This document shows, in pieces, positions 1-4,826 of a DNA stretch of 5,545 nucleotides (position 1 is the stretch's first letter; each line of letters opens with the position of its first letter). A model generated the notes under the pieces. It worked only from the letters and a program-made list of their open reading frames with translations, was not told where the DNA came from and did not search any database. The position numbers and the translations under genes were made by a program. The DNA comes from CAYYYA01 sp964487895. Its GTDB lineage: Bacteria > Patescibacteriota > Patescibacteriia > UBA1558 > 2-01-FULL-52-15. The stretch lies in the NCBI GenBank assembly GCA_964487895.1, contig CAZASM010000043.1, forward strand, positions 1-5,545, written 5' to 3'.

Positions 1-584
1 CATTAGATTATAATCGTCGTTTTACAAATGCTTGGCAGATACCACTTGGCTATGTTGCTTACCGTGGTTTGCTTTGTTTGGGATCAAGCCTAAAACCAAT
101 TTACGGTAAGGGGCTGTTCTACGCTTTTTCGGCCACCTTATTGCTTGCTAGCGGCATGTATAGTATTTGGTTGCCTTTGAAGCAGCTTCCTAATTTAGTT
201 GCTAATCAAAACTATTTTATGAGTGATGATTTGAAAGCAGCTTTAAACCAATTAAAACAGCGAACAACAGCGCAAGATATTATTCTTTCATCCCATAATG
301 ATTTAAATTTAATCATCCCAGCTTATACAGGGCGTCGTGTCTATATTGGGCATGTTCATCAAACAGTTAACTATGCTTTGAAGGAACAGCAGAGTAATGA
401 GTTTTGGTCAGGTATGACAGGAATGGATAGAGAAAAATTTCTTATAGATAACCAGATTAGCTATATTGCCACTTTATATAGCGAGGGAGAAGATCCTGCT
501 TATTATGATTGGCTGAAGCAACAAAAATATCTGACACTAGTAGTCTCACATCGGTACGGAGCTGTCTATCAAGTAATTCCGTGA
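1..584 (+). CDS. C-terminal part of a multi-pass membrane protein, probably GT-C-type glycosyltransferase (5' end outside window)
   Basis: The reading frame is open from base 3 to the TGA at 582-584, so the gene starts left of the window. The TTG at 69 has no convincing ribosome binding site and is not a credible start. About 194 residues are visible. A hydrophobic helix lies at roughly visible residues 34-57 (GLFYAFSATLLLASG region). It is followed by a soluble, presumably extracytoplasmic tail. The tail has an amphipathic stretch (DDLKAALNQLKQR), then IILSSHNDLNLIIPAYTGRR and VYIGHVHQTVNY, and ends in VVSHRYGAVYQVIP. From memory, the 'IPAxTGRRVYxGHxxQT' pattern recurs at the C-terminal end of large PMT/GT-C-like membrane proteins of CPR and other bacteria. 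The catalytic N-terminal half is not visible, so the enzyme class is an inference. The gene converges on the DUF2079 gene with an 8-base gap. No hairpin terminator is visible between them. Confidence 0.6.
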   Translation, partial: LDYNRRFTNAWQIPLGYVAYRGLLCLGSSLKPIYGKGLFYAFSATLLLASGMYSIWLPLKQLPNLVANQNYFMSDDLKAALNQLKQRTTAQDIILSSHNDLNLIIPAYTGRRVYIGHVHQTVNYALKEQQSNEFWSGMTGMDREKFLIDNQISYIATLYSEGEDPAYYDWLKQQKYLTLVVSHRYGAVYQVIP

Positions 585-592
585 TGGCTGCG

Positions 593-2410
593 CTAGGGTT
601 TAGGGTTTATTTCCTGTTCTAATAGTAATTCTTGGTCAGGCCAACTACACGCAATAGAGTTGAGCGCGCTTAGCCTTAGTTGGCCATTTTGCCAAGAATA
701 CAATCTGATCTTGGTAGTTTTTTTGTCTAGCGTTGGAACACTAACCGTCATGTTTATAGAGATTGTGGAGGTAGTTGTCGTTGGTTCATAGAGACCATAG
801 GCGAGAGGCCAACGCCAAACTTGGTCACCCTGACTGGCCTCCAGAAAGAACTCTTTTGGTGCTAGTGGTCCGTCAATAGCAATGATTGCTCCGGAGTTAC
901 TTGGGGAGACCATCATAGTTAGTTGCGGTGCTGTCGATGGCATAATAGTTGCTAGAGGTTCTGCTAATGCTCCACGTTTCATAATCATAATATTATTTTG
1001 TTGCCAGATAGGACTAAAGTCTCTAGTAATTTTTTGCCAATTAGTTAGCATTGATTGATGACTCACTGATTGCGGATAACTACTAGGATAGTGAGCTTGC
1101 GAGTAAATCATCTCTTGCCAATCAATTGCCAGATAATCAACGTTGGCAGAAATTTCATAATTTGTTAGAGCAAATTGTCCTTTACCACCATAGGCATAAG
1201 GGAGCATTTGTAGTGTCTGTCGTGATGATAAGGGAGATAAAAAGGAGTAAGTAGCTGCTACGCCGGACTGTGCTGGAATTTGCTTGAGAGCTTCGCTGTA
1301 AGATTGGTTGCGACTAACATCATCTGTTCTCAAAAACTGTGGTATTAAAGATCCATAGGTTAGGCTAGCATAGACACTAGATAGCAATAATAAAACAAAG
1401 ATAAATAATTTTTGTGGAAAATAGTTTTGGATTTTTTTTGGTATTTTTCCTGTCTGCAACCAGAAAATCAAGGCTAAAAATATTGGCCACAATAGTAAAC
1501 CGCCATAATGACTTTTTAACACTAATTCTCCTCCCCCACCATTAGTTAGTACGACAGCAGCCAAGGGCGCTAGTAAAAAAAGTAAATATTTTGGTCGCCA
1601 AAGCGGTAGGAAAAATAAGGGGAAAAGTAAACCTAAAAATAATTCCAAGTTGCCCACAGTAAGTAGATGTTGAATTATTTGCAGTAGTGAACTTTCTCCT
1701 AACCACAGATAATAAATAGAAAATTTATAATTACCACTGAGAACGTAATGTTGAATAATTTTTTGTGCTGTCAGAAACCAACTCAAACTGAGAAAGAGTG
1801 GTAGCCAACGCCAAATCCAAGTTCGTTTGTCGTACCAAGCAATCAAGCTGTACATCATCGCTACTAAAGCAATATCTTCACGACAGCTAAGTGCTAGTAA
1901 TGAAAAGAGTAGCCAGAACCAAATGTTTTTTTTCTCATACCAGTACCAAGACCAAAGCAAAAAAAACATCGCAAACGGAACTAAGCTAAATTCAAACATG
2001 CTCATGTTGTGCAAAATAGGATTAACCAACCACAAAAAACAAACAGCAACTGTTTGAGTTTGGGTTAATTTATTGCCTGCAATAAGGTAGAGTGGCCAGA
2101 CACAAGCAGCTAAAAAAATAACTTGCAACCAAAGCAATGTGAGTGGCGTTGTTGCTAAACTGTACAATGGTGCGAGAAGAAACAATATGGGCGAAGCGTG
2201 ATCACCCCAGTAGCTAGGAGGATGAATAGCATTAGACAAACCAAAACCCTGGGTCAGATTAAATAGACTATTGTTAAAGATTGCTAAATCTAAATTATCA
2301 TAACCAAAATTAGCAAGTTTAAACCAAGTTAAATAAAAAAAAGTTAGCACATAGGCTAATGTAGCTAACCAGAGAAGGGAAAGTTTGTGCTGACGTAAAA
2401 AACTCAACAT
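593..2410 (-). CDS. DUF2079 family multi-pass membrane protein (GT-C-like)
   Basis: This is a complete 605-residue protein with an ATG at 2410-2408 and a TAG at 595-593. It matches the DUF2079 pattern as I know it. The first extracytoplasmic loop has YDNLDLAIFNNSLFN (residues 37-51), where Asp38 and Asp41 sit like the acidic residues of GT-C glycosyltransferases. GDHASPIL follows at 69-76, MFEFSLVPFA at 138-147, CRED at 176-179 (KED in many relatives), and an SHYGGLLLWP segment at about 300-309. About 12 hydrophobic helices fill residues 11-352. Residues from about 375 to 605 form a soluble extracytoplasmic C-terminal region. The family is generally taken to be related to lipid-linked-sugar glycosyltransferases, but no substrate is established, so a transferase role here is inferred. 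There is no Shine-Dalgarno before the ATG; a small hairpin sits there instead. Two A8 tracts on the coding strand (1432-1439 and 1926-1933) are possible slippage sites, but the frame is intact. Confidence 0.85.
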   Translation of the reverse strand: MLSFLRQHKLSLLWLATLAYVLTFFYLTWFKLANFGYDNLDLAIFNNSLFNLTQGFGLSNAIHPPSYWGDHASPILFLLAPLYSLATTPLTLLWLQVIFLAACVWPLYLIAGNKLTQTQTVAVCFLWLVNPILHNMSMFEFSLVPFAMFFLLWSWYWYEKKNIWFWLLFSLLALSCREDIALVAMMYSLIAWYDKRTWIWRWLPLFLSLSWFLTAQKIIQHYVLSGNYKFSIYYLWLGESSLLQIIQHLLTVGNLELFLGLLFPLFFLPLWRPKYLLFLLAPLAAVVLTNGGGGELVLKSHYGGLLLWPIFLALIFWLQTGKIPKKIQNYFPQKLFIFVLLLLSSVYASLTYGSLIPQFLRTDDVSRNQSYSEALKQIPAQSGVAATYSFLSPLSSRQTLQMLPYAYGGKGQFALTNYEISANVDYLAIDWQEMIYSQAHYPSSYPQSVSHQSMLTNWQKITRDFSPIWQQNNIMIMKRGALAEPLATIMPSTAPQLTMMVSPSNSGAIIAIDGPLAPKEFFLEASQGDQVWRWPLAYGLYEPTTTTSTISINMTVSVPTLDKKTTKIRLYSWQNGQLRLSALNSIACSWPDQELLLEQEINPKP

Positions 2411-2414
2411 AGTA

Positions 2415-2429
2415 TCTACATATTGTAGA
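2415..2429 (-). other. Leader hairpin just upstream of the DUF2079 start
   Basis: TCTACA (2415-2420) and TGTAGA (2424-2429) form a 6-bp stem with a 3-base loop. It lies only 4 bases upstream of the DUF2079 ATG, where a Shine-Dalgarno would normally be. It may influence initiation, but the stem is short and AT-rich. Confidence 0.3.
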
Positions 2430-2450
2430 GGAGAGAAGGTAACTAGGCTA

Positions 2451-2469
2451 TATTGACATTATATCAATA
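2451..2469. promoter_or_regulatory. Operator-like dyad over two divergent promoters
   Basis: TATTGA (2451-2456) and TCAATA (2464-2469) form a perfect 6-bp inverted repeat separated by 7 bases. It covers the + strand -35 and the whole - strand -10. A bound regulator would act on both genes. This is inferred only from position and symmetry; an AT-rich region produces such dyads by chance fairly easily. Confidence 0.3.
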
Positions 2470-2481
2470 ATATGTAATAAT
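2453..2481 (+). promoter_or_regulatory. Strong promoter of the lipoprotein gene
   Basis: A consensus -35 TTGACA (2453-2458), a 17-bp spacer, and an extended -10 (TG at 2473-2474, then AATAAT at 2476-2481, 5 of 6 matches) form a near-ideal sigma70-type promoter. The predicted start is near 2488, leaving a leader of about 80 bases before the GTG at 2568. Confidence 0.7.
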
Positions 2482-2486
2482 ATAGT
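2458..2486 (-). promoter_or_regulatory. Promoter of the DUF2079 gene (extended -10)
   Basis: On the - strand a perfect TATAAT (2463-2458) is preceded by TGA, giving an extended -10 (TGnTATAAT). The -35 position at 17 bp spacing (2486-2481, ACTATA) is poor, which an extended -10 can tolerate. Transcription would start near 2451 and give a leader of about 40 bases. The -10 touches the -35 of the opposing lipoprotein promoter. Confidence 0.55.
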
Positions 2487-2501
2487 TATGTCCTTTTTAT
2501 C

Positions 2502-2537
2502 GCCTAATCTTTAGGCAAAGTGCCACTATTTTGTGGC
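2502..2537 (+). promoter_or_regulatory. Two tandem hairpins in the lipoprotein mRNA leader
   Basis: Hairpin 1 has GCCTAA (2502-2507), loop TCT, and TTAGGC (2511-2516). Hairpin 2 has GCCAC (2522-2526), a 6-base loop, and GTGGC (2533-2537). Both fall between the predicted transcript start and the Shine-Dalgarno at 2557-2561. No known riboswitch is recognised. They could stabilise the transcript or tune translation. Confidence 0.4.
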
Positions 2538-2567
2538 TAACTATAGGCCTTTTCTTGGAGGTGTTCC

Positions 2568-3092
2568 GTGAAGAATATCCGGCTTTTTTTTCTGGCGTTC
2601 TTGATTCTGCAGCTGGCTGGCTGTTCTGCAACTCACATTTTCTGGATCACTCAGAGCGATCTCGACTCTGACCAGTTTGGTCAGCAGATGCGGCTGGGTA
2701 GGATCCGGAGCGAGATTCCGGCGGTCGTCGAGGTGACGATTAAGCCCTTCATTTATCCGGATCCTGGGACTGGTAGTGGGGCTTTCGTCTCTCATCGGGC
2801 GGCTTTCTGGATTCCCAACGAAAAGGAGTCCCAGAATAAGGATGGGTCGCCGAATTACCAAAAGTTTTTCGGAGGGCCTATCAAGCCTTTCGGAGTTTTG
2901 CCGGTGAGGGTATCATCTTCCCTGCTCTGCCATCACTATGTGGTGGCGTATTGTTGGCAGGACCGGTTTGGTCGGCTCCACCATAGGGAGGTTCCGATTA
3001 AGATTTATCCGGGATCCTCGACGGATGAGCTCCCTCAGTTCGAGATCGTCCTGGTGGAGAATCCAGGACGCGACCCGATTCGCGAGCATTAG
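2568..3092 (+). CDS. Putative secreted lipoprotein of unknown function, GC-rich
   Basis: The protein has 174 residues, starting at GTG 2568 and ending at TAG 3090-3092. The start is fixed by GGAGG at 2557-2561, 6 bases upstream, and by a good signal peptide: K2 and R5, a hydrophobic core at 6-16, and the lipobox L16-A17-G18-C19. Cys19 would be lipid-modified, anchoring the protein outside the membrane. The mature part (about 155 residues) has no recognisable enzyme motif. It looks like a beta-rich domain with alternating hydrophobic strands (AVVEVTIKPFIYPDP, GAFVSHRAAFWIP, EVPIKIYPG, QFEIVLVE), an NEKESQNKDGSPN polar loop, and one internal cysteine pair in CHHYVVAYC (C101, C109). Base use differs from the neighbours: 2701-2760 is 35/60 G+C and arginine is mostly CGG or AGG, whereas flanking genes are AT-richer and favour CGT. 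It has its own promoter and terminator and converges on the pilin cluster. I do not recognise the family. Confidence 0.8.
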   Translation: MKNIRLFFLAFLILQLAGCSATHIFWITQSDLDSDQFGQQMRLGRIRSEIPAVVEVTIKPFIYPDPGTGSGAFVSHRAAFWIPNEKESQNKDGSPNYQKFFGGPIKPFGVLPVRVSSSLLCHHYVVAYCWQDRFGRLHHREVPIKIYPGSSTDELPQFEIVLVENPGRDPIREH

Positions 3093-3102
3093 TCGCGAAT
3101 CG
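3076..3102 (+). other. Hairpin straddling the lipoprotein stop codon
   Basis: CGATTCGCGA (3076-3085) pairs perfectly with TCGCGAATCG (3093-3102). The 10-bp stem has a 7-base loop that contains the last His codon's end and the TAG stop (3090-3092). It is not followed by a T-run on the + strand, so it is not a terminator by itself. It may protect the 3' end or affect termination or ribosome release. Confidence 0.6.
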
Positions 3103-3105
3103 CAG

Positions 3106-3163
3106 AAATAAAAACAGCCTCCCCGTTAAGCATCAGCATGATGTGTCGACGGGGAGGTTTTTC
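3106..3163. terminator. Bidirectional rho-independent terminator
   Basis: CCTCCCCGT (3118-3126) and ACGGGGAGG (3149-3157) form a perfect GC-rich 9-bp stem. On the + strand it is followed by TTTTT (3158-3162). On the - strand it is followed by a T-rich tail, the complement of AAATAAAAAC (3106-3115). Its loop contains a second small stem, CATCA (3131-3135) with TGATG (3139-3143). It separates the convergent lipoprotein gene and the end of the pilin cluster and would stop both. Confidence 0.85.
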
Positions 3164-3174
3164 AATTGACTAAA

Positions 3175-3546
3175 TTAAATAGCTTTTAGTAGCGAGGTGG
3201 TGATAAAGGCAGCTATACTGTAAGCAGCAAGCACTATAGTCAAACCGATGACCGACGAACGAAGTGTGTTTTTCGCTTCCTCGATAGTTTTTTCATTGCC
3301 TTCGGAGGTCATCCAACGGATGCCAGCATAGATTATTAGAAGCAGAAAAATAATACCAAGAAAACTAAGAATAACTTGCACTAAATTGCTAATGATAACT
3401 GTCAGCGGTGCAGGTTGAGCATTAGGCCCATAGATAGCTTGACCAGTTTTGGTAATGTCTCGCAGGATATCAATACCAGCTGCTAGGGTCGTAGTTGGCA
3501 GCAGGGCTGATATGATAGCTAAGGACGAGAGTTTGCTGATCTTCAT
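3175..3546 (-). CDS. VirB2/T4SS-pilin-like small membrane protein (pilin A)
   Basis: The protein has 123 residues. A signal peptide (K2, K5, hydrophobic 8-17, cleavage near TLAA, residues 20-23) is followed by a short polar N-terminus with Pro (YGPNAQPAP, 40-47). Helix 1 is at about 49-75 and contains LSFLGIIFLLLIIYAG. A charged loop follows (RWMTSEGNEKTIEEAKNTLRSS, 77-98 in two parts), then helix 2 at about 99-119. The W-M-T-S-x-GNE motif and the EEAK loop match pilins B and C. The architecture fits the TrbC/VirB2 or T4SS_pilin families common in CPR genomes, with both termini outside and the loop in the cytoplasm. The ATG (3546) lies two bases after the stop of pilin B and has no Shine-Dalgarno, so translational coupling is likely. 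It is the last gene before the bidirectional terminator. Its exact role is unknown. Confidence 0.78.
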   Translation of the reverse strand: MKISKLSSLAIISALLPTTTLAAGIDILRDITKTGQAIYGPNAQPAPLTVIISNLVQVILSFLGIIFLLLIIYAGIRWMTSEGNEKTIEEAKNTLRSSVIGLTIVLAAYSIAAFITTSLLKAI

Positions 3547-3548
3547 GT

Positions 3549-3947
3549 TTATGGTGAAGGTGGGACGACTGCTGCTGGAGGTTCTGCAGCAGGTTTATTA
3601 GCCTCTAATAAGTAGAAGGTTATATAGTAGGTGATACTGTAAGCAGCAATAATGACCAAGAGTCCGATAGTAGCGTTGGTCAAAAGTGATTTGGCTTTAC
3701 TAATGGCTTCTTCGTTACCATCGCGGCCGCCAACCATCCAGAGGAAGCCAGCATAGATAACCAGCAGCAAAAAAATGATACCAACAAAACCTAGAACGAT
3801 ACGGACAATATTAGCAGCTAAAACTTCAACCGGTACTTGAGACAGACTCGTGCTGTTAGCAGCTGTATTAAGACCATAATCGAAAGCTTTGCTAGCCAAT
3901 GGTAGACTGAGCAGAGTGATGGCGATTAAAGTAAATATTTTTTTCAT
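3549..3947 (-). CDS. VirB2/T4SS-pilin-like small membrane protein with proline-rich tail (pilin B)
   Basis: The protein has 132 residues. The signal peptide spans 1-21 (KK, hydrophobic 4-17, cleavage after ASKA). Helix 1 is at about 43-70 and contains LGFVGIIFLLLVIYAG. The loop has LWMVGGRDGNEEAISKAKSLL (70-90 region), one or two residues longer than in A and C. Helix 2 is at about 92-115. The C-terminus differs from its paralogues in having an Ala/Pro-rich tail (NKPAAEPPAAVVPPSP) that would project outside the cell. The ATG at 3947 has no Shine-Dalgarno. The preceding 94-base gap is highly structured. The helix-1 core is nearly identical to that of pilin A (GIIFLLL.IYAG), so A and B look like a recent duplication that then diverged. 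Confidence 0.77.
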   Translation of the reverse strand: MKKIFTLIAITLLSLPLASKAFDYGLNTAANSTSLSQVPVEVLAANIVRIVLGFVGIIFLLLVIYAGFLWMVGGRDGNEEAISKAKSLLTNATIGLLVIIAAYSITYYITFYLLEANKPAAEPPAAVVPPSP

Positions 3948-3970
3948 CAGATAGCTAGAGGTTAGACCTA

Positions 3971-4037
3971 AACCCTGTACTGTTGAGATTCGTCAGCCAA
4001 AGGCTGATCGGTACAGGGTTATAGTCTAGACTATAAC
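3971..4037. promoter_or_regulatory. Nested hairpin overlapping a 20-bp palindrome between pilins C and B
   Basis: AACCCTGTAC (3971-3980) pairs perfectly with GTACAGGGTT (4011-4020). Inside it TCAGCC (3993-3998) pairs with GGCTGA (4002-4007). On the C-proximal side, bases 4018-4037 form a perfect 20-bp palindrome centred on CTAG. It shares three bases (4018-4020) with the outer stem, so in RNA the two structures compete at that edge. No long T-run follows on the - strand (TTTAGGTCT), so a simple terminator is not convincing. An attenuator, RNA processing site, or dimeric-protein operator are possibilities. Confidence 0.55.
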
Positions 4038-4041
4038 AATA

Positions 4042-4395
4042 CTAGGAAGTAGCGGTTATTAAACTTTTGACGACAAAACCGGCGATAATATAAGCAGCCA
4101 AGACAATTGCTAAACCGACAATACCGGCGCTGATTAGTTTTTTCGCTTCTGAAATTTTTTCTTCATTGCCACCACTAGTCATCCATTTGAAACCACCGAG
4201 GAGAATAATTAGAACCGTTAGGATGCCTAGAAAGCTCAATACTATTTCTACGATATGACCAATAGTTTCTTTAAGATCACCGGTGCCGAGAGTATAAGAT
4301 GGAACGTCTATTGAAGTTTGCGCACGCGCAACTGTAGTTGTCCAACCGATAAATAACGCTGGTAAAGAAGCTAATGTACGTAATTTGTTTTTCAT
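4042..4395 (-). CDS. VirB2/T4SS-pilin-like small membrane protein (pilin C)
   Basis: The protein has 117 residues. The signal peptide spans 1-25 (KNKLR, hydrophobic 8-17, cleavage after ARA). A short polar N-terminus follows, then helix 1 at about 44-69 (HIVEIVLSFLGILTVLIILL). The loop has GGFKWMTSGGNEEKISEAKKL (67-87). Helix 2 is at about 90-112. The loop and the WMTSGGNEE motif place it with pilins A and B. The start is clear: GGGAGGTGA lies just upstream of the ATG at 4395, the strongest Shine-Dalgarno in the window, and its own promoter lies directly before it. This suggests it is the most strongly expressed subunit and the first gene of a C-B-A unit. Confidence 0.8.
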   Translation of the reverse strand: MKNKLRTLASLPALFIGWTTTVARAQTSIDVPSYTLGTGDLKETIGHIVEIVLSFLGILTVLIILLGGFKWMTSGGNEEKISEAKKLISAGIVGLAIVLAAYIIAGFVVKSLITATS

Positions 4396-4402
4396 TCATT
4401 CA

Positions 4403-4409
4403 CCTCCCT
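4403..4409 (-). promoter_or_regulatory. Strong Shine-Dalgarno of pilin C
   Basis: On the coding strand GGGAGGTG precedes the ATG at 4395-4393 by about 7 bases and matches the anti-Shine-Dalgarno closely. No comparable site precedes pilins A, B or D. Confidence 0.75.
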
Positions 4410-4433
4410 TCAAGATTTTTTAAAACTTAGTAT

Positions 4434-4462
4434 ATTATAGCAAAAATTTTGCACTCACTCAA
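4434..4462 (-). promoter_or_regulatory. Internal promoter driving pilin C (and probably B, A)
   Basis: On the - strand TTGAGT (4462-4457), a 17-bp spacer and a perfect TATAAT (4439-4434), preceded by TGC (extended -10), form a strong promoter. The -35 overlaps the stop codon of pilin D (4461-4459). The predicted start near 4427 gives a leader of about 32 bases. A 13-base inverted repeat GCAAAA-A-TTTTGC (4440-4452) fills most of the spacer and could be an operator or simply AT-rich DNA. Confidence 0.7.
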
Positions 4463-4791
4463 TTTGCTCCGAGTAATGATCTGAAAATAGTAGACACTAA
4501 AGAGTAACTAGCAAAAATAATTAACAAACCAATAGAAGCCCAGACAAGTGTCTCGCGTCCCTTTTTTACTTGGTCGGCATTACCAGCGCTGGTCATCCAT
4601 AGTAGACCGCCCCAGACAAACATCAGTAAAGCTAAAGCTCCGACAATACCTAAGATAGCAATGATTGCTCGGTTGATTAGTTGAGGTACAGTAGTCACGC
4701 TATCACCTAACGGATTAGGCAAGGCTACTGCTTGGGTTTTTTCCGCTAGTAAGAGCATAAAGATTAGAATTGGTAGATAGAGTTTTTTCAT
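4459..4791 (-). CDS. VirB2/T4SS-pilin-like small membrane protein (pilin D)
   Basis: The protein has 110 residues, starting at the ATG 4791-4789. That start gives a proper signal peptide: MKK, hydrophobic 4-16, and cleavage after TQA at about residue 21. The longer TTG form from 4845 would add 18 residues ahead of the signal peptide and overlap pilin E, and is rejected. Helix 1 is at about 41-65 (AIIAILGIVGALALLMFVWGG). The loop has LLWMTSAGNADQVKKGRETL (63-82). Helix 2 is at about 83-104. The loop is basic (QVKKGRE) and resembles that of pilin E, unlike the EEAK loop of A-C. No Shine-Dalgarno precedes the start; the sense strand has CCTCC there. It follows E by 35 bases and is probably co-transcribed with it. 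Confidence 0.78.
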   Translation of the reverse strand: MKKLYLPILIFMLLLAEKTQAVALPNPLGDSVTTVPQLINRAIIAILGIVGALALLMFVWGGLLWMTSAGNADQVKKGRETLVWASIGLLIIFASYSLVSTIFRSLLGAN

Positions 4792-4826
4792 AGTCCGGAG
4801 GTTTATTAAGGCTTTGTTAATTAATA

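Noticed and set aside
595..608. Two copies of AGGGTTT, telomere-like
   Set aside because: Only two units, and they encode the C-terminus of the DUF2079 protein (NPKP). Too short to be a repeat array.
1827..2057. 76-residue + strand reading frame
   Set aside because: It lies inside the DUF2079 gene on the other strand, is low-complexity (Ser/Gln/Lys) and has no start signals. It is a shadow frame.
2335..2342. Eight-base A run in the DUF2079 gene as a frameshift site
   Set aside because: The frame continues intact and no alternative frame of length follows. Such runs are ordinary for AT-rich codons.
2541..2861. 106-residue - strand reading frame
   Set aside because: It is antisense to the lipoprotein gene, rich in Arg/Pro/Asp with no signal, domain or ribosome binding site. 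The + strand gene has promoter, Shine-Dalgarno, lipobox and terminator.
3971..4020. Hairpin as a simple rho-independent terminator after pilin C
   Set aside because: The stem is good but the following bases on the - strand (TTTAGGTCT) do not form a T-run and the loop is large and structured. Kept as a regulatory structure instead.
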